From: Erythrobacter ani
Lineage (GTDB): Bacteria > Pseudomonadota > Alphaproteobacteria > Sphingomonadales > Sphingomonadaceae
DNA length: 64,000 bases
Direction of reading: 5' to 3'
NCBI RefSeq assembly: GCF_019204025.1
Contig: NZ_JAGSPB010000002.1
Location: 744,001 to 808,000 of the forward strand
Shown: piece by piece, positions 42,656 to 51,193 of the stretch
How positions within the stretch are numbered: position 1 is the stretch's first letter
Layout: every line of letters begins with the position of its first letter
Notes under the pieces: model-generated
What the model saw: the letters and a program-made list of their open reading frames with translations, nothing else
Database searches by the model: none
What the model was told of the DNA's origin: nothing
Translations under genes and position numbers: made by a program

Positions 42656-44605
42656 TTACGTCTGGCTCTTGGCCGCTGCCGCCCTGTTGGCAAACTCCAG
42701 CGTCCATCTGTTGCCCGCTTGTGGCACGGTTTCATGCTGCAGCGTTCCACCGATCTGTTGCGCCAGCTCGTTGATGATATCCAGTCCCCCGCCGCTTCTG
42801 AAATTGTTGCTAACGGAAAAGTGCGCTCCGTTATCGCTAATGGTGAGGATGAGACCGTCATCGTCCCGGGAAACGAGAGACAGATCGAAACTGTCTTGCG
42901 TGTGCTTGAAAACATTTGACACCAATTCGGCCACGAGAAGGCCAAGTGGTGAGGCAGTTGCCTTGTCGAAATGAACGTCCCCGATCGCGATGGTCCCGAT
43001 CCGATCGGCAGCATCGTAGGTGCCTGCAATTCGATCGATTAACTCGGGCAGCATTTCCTGAGCGCTCACTGTCGCACCGATATCGGATTCTTCGTCCGTG
43101 TAGAGATTGTTATAGAGCGCGGCCATTGAAAGGATGCGGTTCTTCACGCTCTTCACGGCAGAGGCGCTTTCGATCGAGGCGCTTTGCAATTGCAAGTTCA
43201 ACAGCGACAGCAGCAGCTGCAAATTGTTCTTCACCCGATGCTGCATGTCCAGGTTCAATAAGCGTTGACCGCTAAGCGAGCGCTGCAGGGCCGCGTTTAG
43301 TCGCCGCTTTTCGCGATCGCTCCGAAACAAAACCCATACGAGTAGTGCGAGCAACGCTGCCAGCACCAGGGCACCCAGGATGAATTGCTGCTGCTGTGCA
43401 TTGCGTGATTGCAGCGCCTCTGCCTCGCTTTCGAGAAGCCGAACGTTCAGCGTGTCGAGCTCTTGCCGGTACCGCAAGGTATCGAGCGTACTCCCCGCCT
43501 TCTCAGCGATCGCGTCCAGGGTCTCGTCGTAGGCGATGCGCATCCTGAGGTTTTCCAGCGCATCGCTAAGCCGCCCTTCCTGGATCGCAATGTCTGCCGC
43601 GATACGATTGGCCTCTAGCCGTCTTCTCAGGATAGACGGCGCAGGATCACCTCCCGACGAGACTGCGTTTTCCGCTTGGTTGAGCACCGAAGTCAACTGC
43701 GCGAGGTTCGCTTTGGCACCTCCGATATCGTTCGCCGACACGGCGGTTGTTCCCAAAACCGCAAGGGCATCCACTTGGGGCAAAAGCAGGTCCGAATTCT
43801 GCGCAACACTGAGGCACCGCTGTGCGGCTGAACGCGCTTGGGCAGATTGGTTCCTCGCTAGCGACAGCTGTGCTTCCTCGCAGTGCAATGCGGCCGTGAG
43901 TTCGGCGCTTTCATCGAGATCGAGAAAGCCCCTGATCTCTTCGAGTAAGATGCCGGCATCGTCCAGCCGCCCGACAGTTCGATACGCCCGCGCGAGGGGC
44001 AGAAAGCCGCCCGCGCGATCGGTCGGCCTTTCGTCGGCCAAGAGAAGGGGGCGCGCTTCTTCTAGCATTTCGATCGCGTCGCCGGGCCGACCGAATTCGA
44101 GCAACAAACTCCCGAAATTCGACAAAGTATGATCGTGGGCAACAGCATCCTGGTCGGCTTGTTTGGACAGTTCGACGGCGTAGCCAAAGGCTTCGACTGC
44201 GGCAGACAGTTCGCCGCGAGCTTGTTCCATCGCTCCGATATTGGTCCAACCTCGCGAGGCTGAAACGTAATCGTTCTGGTCTATCGCCATGTCCAGCGCC
44301 CGATGCGCATAGACCAGCGCTTCGTCCATTCGGCCCTGCATGGCAAAGCTCACGCCGATGATGTTGAGGGCGCGCCGTTTGTTGTCGGGCGAGAGCGGAG
44401 GGTCGGCTTCAAGAAAGGCCATGGCCCTCGCCCGTCCCGATGCTGGATCGGCATTGATGGCGTCCCACATTTCATCCTGATCGAAGATGTCGCCCGCAAT
44501 CGAAGCTGGCGCTGTGGAATCCGCCTCTTGCGCGCTTGAGATTCCGGTCGCGGTGGTGGTGGCCAACAGCAGCGCAATCGCAATCATCCGTGCACCGGTC
44601 ACCAT
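42656..44605 (-). CDS. Sensor histidine kinase with TPR repeats (HisKA_2 family)
   Basis: The 649-residue protein has a signal peptide (MIAIALLLATTTATGISSA), an extracytoplasmic helical region with TPR-like repeats (about 35-330, for example MDEALVYAHRALDMAI), a coiled coil, one transmembrane helix (about 405-425) and a cytosolic kinase. The HisKA_2 phosphoacceptor is H456 in DMQHRVKNNLQLL; the ATPase motifs are LVAELVSNVFKH and ISDNG. No response regulator gene is in the window, so it is an orphan. AGGGGATGG precedes the ATG. It lies in opposite orientation between phoH and ybeY. Confidence 0.9.
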   Translation of the reverse strand: MVTGARMIAIALLLATTTATGISSAQEADSTAPASIAGDIFDQDEMWDAINADPASGRARAMAFLEADPPLSPDNKRRALNIIGVSFAMQGRMDEALVYAHRALDMAIDQNDYVSASRGWTNIGAMEQARGELSAAVEAFGYAVELSKQADQDAVAHDHTLSNFGSLLLEFGRPGDAIEMLEEARPLLLADERPTDRAGGFLPLARAYRTVGRLDDAGILLEEIRGFLDLDESAELTAALHCEEAQLSLARNQSAQARSAAQRCLSVAQNSDLLLPQVDALAVLGTTAVSANDIGGAKANLAQLTSVLNQAENAVSSGGDPAPSILRRRLEANRIAADIAIQEGRLSDALENLRMRIAYDETLDAIAEKAGSTLDTLRYRQELDTLNVRLLESEAEALQSRNAQQQQFILGALVLAALLALLVWVLFRSDREKRRLNAALQRSLSGQRLLNLDMQHRVKNNLQLLLSLLNLQLQSASIESASAVKSVKNRILSMAALYNNLYTDEESDIGATVSAQEMLPELIDRIAGTYDAADRIGTIAIGDVHFDKATASPLGLLVAELVSNVFKHTQDSFDLSLVSRDDDGLILTISDNGAHFSVSNNFRSGGGLDIINELAQQIGGTLQHETVPQAGNRWTLEFANRAAAAKSQT

Positions 44606-44946
44606 GAAACCATCCCCTTTGAGCGAGGGACACCTTATCCGGCCTCCACTAAGCAGGCAAACTGACTAATTGGCGAGAACGGCGAAGGGCCGCGGGGCGA
44701 AACTGGGTGGCGACTCACCTGGGCACTACACGCCGCATTCGATTGCAAGTCAGCGACCACTGTGAACGTGTCGCCGTCCTTTCCTACTTTGCGATTTTCA
44801 CGCTATGCGCGGGTCCATGCATGATAACGCTCCTCGTTCCGATCAATTCGAACGCCCTTATCCCGACATAGTCGATTGTTTCATCCCAAGACCGTGTAAC
44901 ATGCGGTCCATGTCTCAGGTAAGCCATTGGAATTGCGAGGGTTCGC
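44606..44946. other. Intergenic region between the kinase gene and ybeY
   Basis: These 341 bases separate two divergent genes. I see no tRNA, repeat or strong hairpin. A minus-strand frame at 44784-44927 could encode 47 residues starting MAYLRHGPHVTRSWDETIDY but has no ribosome site. A short plus-strand frame of 16 codons starts at 44821. Promoters for both flanking genes should lie here, but none is clear by eye. Confidence 0.5.
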
Positions 44947-45432
44947 TTGCAACTTGATCTCGACATTGAGGGCTGGCCAAGAGGTGGGTGGGAAGCACTC
45001 GCCGAAGGCGCTGTGCGGGCTTGCGCTGTAGTTGAGCCTGCGCTCGTCAATCCGCGCCTAAGCGCGAGCCTGCTGTTCACCACCGATGCCGAGGTTCACG
45101 CACTCAATCGGGAATGGCGTGAGCGCAACAAGCCTACAAACGTGCTGAGCTTTCCAATGCTGGAACGCGGCGAATTACTCGATCTCGATCCCGAAGGACC
45201 GCCTGTCATGCTGGGCGATATTGCGCTCGCGCATGAAACCTGCGCGCGCGAAGCGGAGGAAAAGGGCGTCAATCTCGACACCCATGCAGCGCATCTCATC
45301 GTGCATGGCCTGTTGCACCTCGCCGGGCATGATCATGTGCATTCGGACACCCAGGCCGAAGCGATGGAGGCTCTGGAAACAGCCGCTCTTGCAAAAATGG
45401 GCATATCGGACCCATATGGGGATCGCAATTGA
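44947..45432 (+). CDS. ybeY: Endoribonuclease YbeY (rRNA maturation factor)
   Basis: YbeY is a zinc-dependent endoribonuclease needed for 16S rRNA 3' end maturation and ribosome quality control. The zinc motif H-X3-H-X5-H is intact at H120, H124 and H130 (HGLLHLAGHDH), and the conserved Arg region is NKPTNVLSFPM. Translation appears to start at a TTG (44947) preceded by GCGAGGG six bases away; no in-frame ATG fits the family start. corC follows after 21 bases. Confidence 0.95.
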   Translation: MQLDLDIEGWPRGGWEALAEGAVRACAVVEPALVNPRLSASLLFTTDAEVHALNREWRERNKPTNVLSFPMLERGELLDLDPEGPPVMLGDIALAHETCAREAEEKGVNLDTHAAHLIVHGLLHLAGHDHVHSDTQAEAMEALETAALAKMGISDPYGDRN

Positions 45433-45453
45433 ACGGAGTGCGTTGATAGGGCC

Positions 45454-46386
45454 ATGCCCGATTCCCAATCCCCCGCCGGAGACGCGGAGAGTAGCAGCGG
45501 GCTGTGGCTCGCTCTCAAGAAGATAGTCGGTGCCGGAGACGGCGAACGCAGCCTTCGCGCGCAGCTCGAAGAGGCAATCGACGAGCATGAAGACGAGAAC
45601 GAAGGCGAAGCTTCGGCCGAAACCACGGCCGGCAATGGCGACCTGTCGCCGGTCGAGCGTCAGATGCTGCGCAACCTGCTCCACTTCAGCGAGCACGATG
45701 CGGATGACGTGGCGGTGCCGCGCGGCGAGATCGTCGGTGTGGATGCCTCGATAAGATGGGAAGAGCTGGTCGATGCGTTCAGCGAGAACGGTCATTCGCG
45801 TTTGCCGGTGTACCGTGACAAGCTCGACGACGTGATCGGCATGATCCATATCAAGGACGTCTTCCCCTATCTCGCCAACGGCAAGAAACCGCCGCGCGAC
45901 TGGACGGTCCTGATGCGTCAGCCGCTCTATGTACCGCAATCGCGCGGCGCACTCGATGTACTCGCTGACATGCGCGCGCGGCGTGTGCACCTTGCGATAG
46001 TTCTCGACGAGTTTTCCGGCACTGACGGCATCATCACGATCGAAGATCTGGTCGAGGAGATCGTTGGCGAGATCGAAGATGAGCACGACGAAACGCCGGA
46101 AGCGCTGATCGTTCCTATCGGGGACGGCATGTGGGATTGCGATGCTCGCGCCGAGCTGGATGATGTTGCCGAGACGGTCGATCCGCGCCTCGCCGAAGTC
46201 GAGGAATCAGTCGATACGCTCGGGGGCCTCGCGTTCGTGTTGGCCGAGCAGGTCCCGCCAGTCGGTACGGTCGTGGAACATCCGAGTGGTTGGCGAATTG
46301 AAGTGACAGCGGCGGATGAAACGCATGTGAAACGTCTGCGCCTTCACGCGCCCGCTCCCACCCTAGATGCGAACGAAGTGCAATAA
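45454..46386 (+). CDS. corC: CBS-domain CorC/TlyC family protein
   Basis: The 310-residue cytosolic protein has paired CBS domains (about residues 80-205: [55 protein letters not shown]) and a C-terminal CorC-HlyC domain ([18 protein letters not shown]). It lacks the N-terminal membrane DUF21 domain. Members are implicated in Mg2+/Co2+ efflux or in ribosome-related functions because they are encoded with ybeY and phoH. ATG at 45454. An lnt gene, often next in related genomes, is not present here; a LysR gene follows. Confidence 0.93.
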   Translation: MPDSQSPAGDAESSSGLWLALKKIVGAGDGERSLRAQLEEAIDEHEDENEGEASAETTAGNGDLSPVERQMLRNLLHFSEHDADDVAVPRGEIVGVDASIRWEELVDAFSENGHSRLPVYRDKLDDVIGMIHIKDVFPYLANGKKPPRDWTVLMRQPLYVPQSRGALDVLADMRARRVHLAIVLDEFSGTDGIITIEDLVEEIVGEIEDEHDETPEALIVPIGDGMWDCDARAELDDVAETVDPRLAEVEESVDTLGGLAFVLAEQVPPVGTVVEHPSGWRIEVTAADETHVKRLRLHAPAPTLDANEVQ

Positions 46387-46480
46387 ACGCACGCGCCCGG
46401 ATTGGTTTTCGATTATCCTTCGATTTTTTGCATCCAAATGCGCCGCGCTGCGTATCTCCTGTAAATCTGGAGAATCTTGA

Positions 46481-47365
46481 ATGCCGTCACGTCGTTTGCC
46501 CCCTCTTCGCGCGCTGGAAGCGTTCATGCGCACGGTCCGTCTTGGATCGGCGCGCGCGGCTGCCGAAGAAATCGGTCTCAGCCCGTCTGCGCTTTCGCGC
46601 CGCATCACGAATCTTGAGGAGTTCGTCGGCAAAAAGCTGTTCACGCGCGCGCGCCAATCCATGCAGCTGACCGATGAAGGTCAGGCTTTTTACGAAGCCG
46701 TCAATCCGCACCTTGAATCGCTCGCACGCGCTGTCGAGAGCCAGTCTGACAACATATCACTGCTTCGTTTGCGGCTCGGCGTGCTGCCCTTGTTTGGCAG
46801 TCAGCGCCTGTTTCCGCGCCTTGGAGAGCTGCGGAAACGGCATCCGCTGCTCCATATCGATATCGATACGGGCCCACATCTGGAGGACCGCGTAGGCGAC
46901 ACGCTGGACGCCGCAATCATTCTCTCCCGCGGTCCGGCATCGGGCCTTCATGCGGTTCGGCTCGATCACAATCTGGTCCACGCAATCTGCAGCAAGGAAA
47001 TTGCCCGAACGGTCGGGGAAGAAGTCAGCGCCGAGACGCTGTCGAAGCAAACGTTCCTGATTCACAATGAATTGCCTGAAAGCTTTGAGGCCTGGAAGAA
47101 AGCGCACGATGTCGGCGATCTGGAGCCCGCAGCGATCGATCATTACGATTCGGGTCAGCTGATGCTCGAAGCTGCGGCGCAAGGGCTGGGCATCGCGATC
47201 ATGCATGACGATCACATGCGCAGAGCGGCGGACAATCGCCTCACCGACCTGTCCTCGAATTCGGTCGAGAGCCCTTACAGTTATTGGTTCGTGTGCAAGC
47301 CGACCGCTCTGGAGGCACGCCCCGTGCGTCTATTCCACGATTGGCTGGTGCGCGCGGGTCTTTAG
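46481..47365 (+). CDS. LysR family transcriptional regulator
   Basis: The 294-residue protein has the N-terminal winged HTH (about residues 6-65: PPLRALEAFMRTVRLGSARA, LSPSALSRRITNLEEFVG) and a substrate-binding domain of the periplasmic-binding fold. It resembles GcvA-type LysR proteins. Its targets are not evident because no divergent gene is present; it stands between corC and the convergent plsC-like gene, whose stop is two bases away. A 5-bp inverted repeat TCTCC/GGAGA sits just upstream of the ATG. Confidence 0.93.
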   Translation: MPSRRLPPLRALEAFMRTVRLGSARAAAEEIGLSPSALSRRITNLEEFVGKKLFTRARQSMQLTDEGQAFYEAVNPHLESLARAVESQSDNISLLRLRLGVLPLFGSQRLFPRLGELRKRHPLLHIDIDTGPHLEDRVGDTLDAAIILSRGPASGLHAVRLDHNLVHAICSKEIARTVGEEVSAETLSKQTFLIHNELPESFEAWKKAHDVGDLEPAAIDHYDSGQLMLEAAAQGLGIAIMHDDHMRRAADNRLTDLSSNSVESPYSYWFVCKPTALEARPVRLFHDWLVRAGL

Positions 47366-47367
47366 GT

Positions 47368-48288
47368 TCAGAGGTCGGTTTCGCTGGGGAACTTCGCCGC
47401 GCTGCTGGCCGAGTACCGAATTGGCGGAACGTCGTGCTCGAAAGTGCGTAGCGGTTTTCCGAGTGCTTCGCACAAGGCGTCCTCTATCCGGCGCCGCGAT
47501 TCCGCGCCGATCTCCTTGCGCCCGCGATATTCTTCGGGACTGAACGGATCGAGGAAGTGAATGTGCAGCGGAAACGTGCCTCTGCGTGCCAAAACGCGTT
47601 TGGCGTTGTTGAGGCCGGTTTCCTGACCCACCCAGCCAATCCATTCCGCGACCGGTCCGTAGTCGAGGAAGACTGGCTGCACCATCACGCCGGGCGGCGG
47701 AGGTTCGAGCACCGAAAGCATGCTCGTCTTGAATGGAAGCAGTGAATGCCCATCGGTCGTTGTCCCTTCCGGAAATACCGTTACCGACCAATTGTCGGAA
47801 AGCGCCTCTTTCAGCGCATTGATCTGTTCAGCGACGCCCAGGCGGTTTTCCCGCTTTACGAAGACCGTACGGTTGAGTGAGGCGAGCCAGCCGACGAGCG
47901 GCGCAGACGCCAGTTCCGCCTTGGCAACGAATGCGGTCCCGCTCGCGCCGGCAAGCGCCAGTATGTCGAGCCAGGACACATGGTTAGCGATGTAGAAAAC
48001 ATCACGTTTGAGATGGGTGCCGTGCGTCTGAACCTTCGCGCCCGAGATGCGCGCGGCGAGACGCAGGAACAGCATGGGGAAGGGCGAACCGTAGGCGAAG
48101 ATGCGATAGAGGTAATGCAGCGGCACGAAGATCAGCAGCAAGACCGCCAAGCCAAGCGACCTGATTGCGATCCGCAGCCATCCGCCCGCCGATATCGGTG
48201 TCGTCTCTCCGCGGGCCGCGCCCACTCTGAGATCCCAGACCTTGGTATTGGTAGCATCGACCCCGTGATCAGCCGGGTTGTCAGCCAT
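47368..48288 (-). CDS. plsC: 1-acyl-sn-glycerol-3-phosphate acyltransferase family protein
   Basis: This 306-residue membrane-bound acyltransferase has the catalytic motif NHVSWLD (H-X4-D) and the phosphate-binding motif FPEGTTTDG. One N-terminal hydrophobic segment (LGLAVLLLIFVPLHYLYRIF) anchors it. PlsC-type enzymes acylate lysophosphatidate to phosphatidate; some paralogs make ornithine lipids, so the symbol is tentative. The ATG at 48288 overlaps the fur stop by eight bases. The open frame runs 102 codons upstream inside fur, which is clearly a shadow. Confidence 0.9.
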   Translation of the reverse strand: MADNPADHGVDATNTKVWDLRVGAARGETTPISAGGWLRIAIRSLGLAVLLLIFVPLHYLYRIFAYGSPFPMLFLRLAARISGAKVQTHGTHLKRDVFYIANHVSWLDILALAGASGTAFVAKAELASAPLVGWLASLNRTVFVKRENRLGVAEQINALKEALSDNWSVTVFPEGTTTDGHSLLPFKTSMLSVLEPPPPGVMVQPVFLDYGPVAEWIGWVGQETGLNNAKRVLARRGTFPLHIHFLDPFSPEEYRGRKEIGAESRRRIEDALCEALGKPLRTFEHDVPPIRYSASSAAKFPSETDL

Positions 48289-48703
48289 CCCGTGAAAGCC
48301 TGACGCCGTAGAGCTCCATCCTGTGATCGACGAGCCGATATCCCAGGCGTTCGGCAATCTGGCGTTGGAGAGATTCGACTTCCGGATCGACGAATTCGAC
48401 AACCTTGCCGGTTTCCACATCGATGAGGTGGTCGTGATGCGCTTCTGGCACAGGTTCATAGCGCGAACGGCCATCGCCGAAATCGTGCCGATCCAGGATA
48501 CCCGCTTCTTCGAACAGGCGCACGGTGCGATACACGGTGGCAATCGATATCTTGGGATCGATCGCCGATGCGCGCTCATGCAAAAGCTCGACATCCGGGT
48601 GATCGTCGCTTTCGGACAAGACTTTCGCGATTACCCGTCGCTGCTCGGTAATCCGTAGGCCTTTTTCGGCGCACAATTGTTCAAGATCGATTCTTTGGTT
48701 CAA
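48281..48703 (-). CDS. fur: Fur family metal-dependent regulator
   Basis: The 140-residue protein matches Fur/Mur: an N-terminal winged helix (GLRITEQRRVIAKVLSES, ISIATVYRTVRLFEEAGIL) and a dimerisation domain with the metal-binding HHDH at residues 89-92. The C-terminal structural cysteines of E. coli Fur are absent (only C11 remains), as in many alphaproteobacterial Fur/Mur proteins that respond to iron or manganese. It is co-transcribed with the plsC-like gene downstream (8-base overlap). A hairpin terminator separates it from mucR upstream. Confidence 0.94.
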   Translation of the reverse strand: MNQRIDLEQLCAEKGLRITEQRRVIAKVLSESDDHPDVELLHERASAIDPKISIATVYRTVRLFEEAGILDRHDFGDGRSRYEPVPEAHHDHLIDVETGKVVEFVDPEVESLQRQIAERLGYRLVDHRMELYGVRLSRDG

Positions 48704-48764
48704 GCAAAGCTCCGTCGCCGCAGGGGCTGCATCGCGTTTCTGTGTTCCGCAGCCCGAAAGGAAA

Positions 48765-48794
48765 GCACCCCGTCTCTTAGACGAGACAGGGTGC
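48765..48794 (-). terminator. Hairpin terminator between mucR and fur
   Basis: GCACCC-C-GTCTC and GAGAC-A-GGGTGC form a long stem with one mismatch and a 6-nt loop. On the minus strand it is followed by TTTCCTTTC, so it probably ends the mucR transcript 60 bases after the mucR stop. It leaves fur with its own promoter in the short space that follows, although none is obvious. Confidence 0.65.
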
Positions 48795-48853
48795 CTTGCT
48801 CAAGTTGGCGTGGCACCTCACCCCCAGCCGGTTGGTGACGCGCCAGCCACAAC

Positions 48854-49288
48854 TTACTTTTTCTTGCGCCCACGTCCGCTGCCAGGTTTCCGGCCGAGGC
48901 CGATTTTCTTGGCAAGGTCGCGGCGGGTTTCGGCGTAGTTCGGAGCGACCAACGGATAATCCGAGGACAGTTCCCAGCGCGCTTTATACTCTTCGGGTGT
49001 CATACCGTGTTCGGTAGAAAGGTGCCGCTTGAGCATTTTCATTTTCTTGCCGCAGTCGAGGCAGACGATGTGATCTTTCTTGATAGAAGATCGGATCGTT
49101 ACGGCCGGTTCTGGCCGCGGTTCCTCTGCCTTGCTCTCTTCCCCCAGACCGGAGAGTGCAGAATACACATTCGTAATCAGCGAAGGCACATCGTCGACCG
49201 CGACGCTGTTGTTACTGACATGTGCGGCTACGATATCGCTGGTCAAGGTGATCAGCGTCTCTTTCATTTCGATTTCCAAGTCTTCCAT
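48854..49288 (-). CDS. MucR/Ros family zinc-finger regulator
   Basis: The 144-residue protein has the prokaryotic zinc finger C76-X2-C79-X9-H89-X4-H94 (CLDCGKKMKMLKRHLSTEH) and the conserved MTPEEYKARWEL, followed by a lysine/arginine/glycine-rich tail (GRKPGSGRGRKKK). MucR/Ros proteins bind AT-rich DNA and act as global, nucleoid-like repressors of surface polysaccharide and cell-cycle genes, and usually repress their own gene. GAGGA lies five bases before the ATG. An AT-rich inverted repeat lies about 100-140 bases upstream. Confidence 0.94.
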   Translation of the reverse strand: MEDLEIEMKETLITLTSDIVAAHVSNNSVAVDDVPSLITNVYSALSGLGEESKAEEPRPEPAVTIRSSIKKDHIVCLDCGKKMKMLKRHLSTEHGMTPEEYKARWELSSDYPLVAPNYAETRRDLAKKIGLGRKPGSGRGRKKK

Positions 49289-49382
49289 GAGTTCCTCGAT
49301 TTTGTTTTATTTCGGAATATTGTTTTCCGATCTCCGGCTCATGGCGTAACAAACAAATCATTGCAAGAGCAGCGACTGCCTG

Positions 49383-49425
49383 CTGTTCGATCTTGATATA
49401 ATATAACATCGACTATATCGAACAG
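49383..49425. promoter_or_regulatory. Inverted repeat around an AT-rich core between rimI and mucR
   Basis: CTGTTCGAT (49383-49391) and ATCGAACAG (49417-49425) are perfect 9-bp inverted arms around a 25-nt AT-rich core that contains TATAAT and TATATTAT on opposite strands. The right arm includes the last codons of rimI. The element could be a terminator for tsaB-rimI, the mucR promoter region, or a site for MucR itself, which prefers AT-rich DNA. The arms are seen directly; the role is inferred. Confidence 0.5.
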
Positions 49426-49883
49426 CCGAAAGTAATCGCATCCACCCGGCTGCCATTTGCAAGTCGATAATAGTTTGGCCGCTCACCAATCGGTTCGAAG
49501 CCGGTCTTGCGATAAAGTTCGATCGCGGGATTTCCCCGGCGCATTTCAAGAAAGACCCGAGTGGTTCCGCGCGCTTTGGCCGCGGCAAAGAATTGGTCGA
49601 TGAGAAGCTTACCCAATCCCCGCTTTCGGTATTCCGGCATGACCGCGATGAGCAGCAGCTCTTCCTCGTCCGCGGCGTGACGAGTGAGAACGAAGCCTGC
49701 GGGCGAGCCCTCGTTATCGCGGCCCACGATCCGTCCGCCCTCGTCGATCACCAAGGCATGTGTGCTGGGCATTGCGAGTGCATCGGCAATCTGGCGGCGG
49801 TTCCAGGCTTCGCCGAAAGCCGGATCGAAAGCGCTTTCCATCACCGCCATGATCGGGTCGACGAGGCAGAGGCTCTCGTTCAT
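49413..49883 (-). CDS. rimI: Ribosomal-protein-alanine N-acetyltransferase RimI-like GNAT
   Basis: The 156-residue GNAT protein has the acetyl-CoA motif RKRGLGKLLI (residues about 86-95) after LLLIAVMPEY, and the C-terminal RRGNPAIELYRKTGFEPIG typical of RimI. Its position directly after tsaB (TGATG overlap) is the conserved alphaproteobacterial arrangement. The likely substrate is the N-terminus of ribosomal protein S18, but other substrates are possible. Confidence 0.9.
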   Translation of the reverse strand: MNESLCLVDPIMAVMESAFDPAFGEAWNRRQIADALAMPSTHALVIDEGGRIVGRDNEGSPAGFVLTRHAADEEELLLIAVMPEYRKRGLGKLLIDQFFAAAKARGTTRVFLEMRRGNPAIELYRKTGFEPIGERPNYYRLANGSRVDAITFGCSI

Positions 49884-50509
49884 CAGGTCCGGCTCGCTGC
49901 CTGAGGGACGGCGTCGGGCCCGCGGCCATATGTCGGGGCGAGCGAAGCGCTCAAGAGTGGGGAAGGAAGCGCCAGCGCGAACCAGGCATCGGGTAGCAGA
50001 AACTGAATGTGAGAAGGATCGAGGCCGAGCAGTTCGCCGAACTCCGCCGCTCTGTTGCCAGCGATATTTGCTTGAGCTCCGCGAGCATGGGCCGCTTCCG
50101 GGGAGAGCGAAACGGTCGCTCCCAAAGGCTCCGCACCGACGTCGTAGTCAGCGACAAACCATTCGCCATGCCCGCCATTCATGCAGACGGTCACCGGCTC
50201 GGGACGTTCGCTCTGGGCCATACCAGCAACCAATGCCAGAGTGGGATAACCGAGAACATCCGCGCCCCACGCAAACGCCAGCGCGCGCGCGGTTGCAATT
50301 CCGATTCGCACGCCGGTAAAGCTGCCCGGACCGAGAGATACGAGAATGCGTTGGGATTTTCCGTTTTCCGGGAGATTGGCGATCATCGGGACAAGCCGTT
50401 CGGCATGACCGCGGCCGAGCACTTGATGGTCGTGCGCGATGAGACTGTCGTCCTCGAACAAGGCGACAGAACAGGCCTCCGTAGCAGTTTCAATCGCGAG
50501 CGTGCGCAT
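49883..50509 (-). CDS. tsaB: tRNA threonylcarbamoyladenosine biosynthesis protein TsaB
   Basis: TsaB is an ASKHA-fold partner of TsaD and TsaE in t6A37 synthesis on ANN-decoding tRNAs. The 208-residue protein begins MRTLAIETATEACSVALFED and has the signature LVSLGPGSFTGVRIGIATAR. The length is slightly below E. coli TsaB (231). It overlaps the rimI start by one base and lies downstream of the RutE-like gene on the same strand. Confidence 0.94.
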   Translation of the reverse strand: MRTLAIETATEACSVALFEDDSLIAHDHQVLGRGHAERLVPMIANLPENGKSQRILVSLGPGSFTGVRIGIATARALAFAWGADVLGYPTLALVAGMAQSERPEPVTVCMNGGHGEWFVADYDVGAEPLGATVSLSPEAAHARGAQANIAGNRAAEFGELLGLDPSHIQFLLPDAWFALALPSPLLSASLAPTYGRGPDAVPQAASRT

Positions 50510-50558
50510 GCGGCGGCACTGCCTCAGGCAGCGCCGCCCTGCAAGTCTGCGTTTTTGA

Positions 50559-51167
50559 TCAGGCTATCGAATTGAATTTGTCAAAGTCGGGCCGCGGGCT
50601 GCGATCGAAAATTGTCTCCGGATCGCCGTAGCCGACCGAGCAGATGAAATTGACGCGGTGGCGCGGCTGGTCGGCGAAGAAAGTATCGTTGACCTTGTCT
50701 TCGTCGAAGCCTGACATGGGGCCGCAATCAAGACCGACTGCGCGGGCGGCAAGGATGAGGTAGGCACCCTGAAGCGAGGAATTGCGGAACGCGCCTTGCT
50801 TCCGGCCTTCCTCGTCTCCCTCGAACCAACTCTTGGCGTCGGCGTGAGGGAACAGCCAGGGAAGCTCTTCGTGGAAATCGATGTCGTATCCGATCACGGC
50901 GGTCACGGGCGCGGCCTTGATCTTGTCCTGATTGCCTTCGGAAGCGCATTCGGCCAGCTTGGCTTTCTGCTCGTCGGACTTCACCCAGACAATTCGCACC
51001 GGCTGCATGTTGGCCGACGTGGGGGCCATCTTCATGAGGTCCCAGATCGCGTGGATCTGATCGTCCGAAACACCTTTGTCGAGCCAGCCATTATAGGTGC
51101 GCGCGTCGTTGAAAAGCTGTCCGAGCACTGCGTCGGACAGGACATGGTCGTGATATTGTTTCGTCAT
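50559..51167 (-). CDS. Nitroreductase, malonic semialdehyde reductase RutE-like
   Basis: This is a 202-residue FMN reductase. DDQIHAIWDLMKMAPTSANM, with the SxNxQP-like TSANMQPVRIVW, is the FMN site, and LDCGPMSGFDEDKVND is the segment typical of RutE/YdfJ-type nitroreductases. These reduce malonic semialdehyde to 3-hydroxypropionate in uracil breakdown; no rut genes are nearby, so that role is uncertain. It lies between nfu and tsaB on the minus strand. Confidence 0.88.
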   Translation of the reverse strand: MTKQYHDHVLSDAVLGQLFNDARTYNGWLDKGVSDDQIHAIWDLMKMAPTSANMQPVRIVWVKSDEQKAKLAECASEGNQDKIKAAPVTAVIGYDIDFHEELPWLFPHADAKSWFEGDEEGRKQGAFRNSSLQGAYLILAARAVGLDCGPMSGFDEDKVNDTFFADQPRHRVNFICSVGYGDPETIFDRSPRPDFDKFNSIA

Positions 51168-51193
51168 GAAAGTCCCTGAAAAACGTGAGAGAT

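Noticed and set aside
44784-44927. Possible 47-residue protein between the kinase gene and ybeY
   Set aside because: No ribosome site, no recognisable family, and its frame simply continues an open frame antisense to ybeY. Kept only as a note in the intergenic entry.
46440-46475. TCTCC/GGAGA inverted repeat before the LysR gene as a LysR operator
   Set aside because: The arms are only 5 bp and one arm is probably just the ribosome binding site (GGAGA); it lacks the T-N11-A pattern with a divergent promoter.
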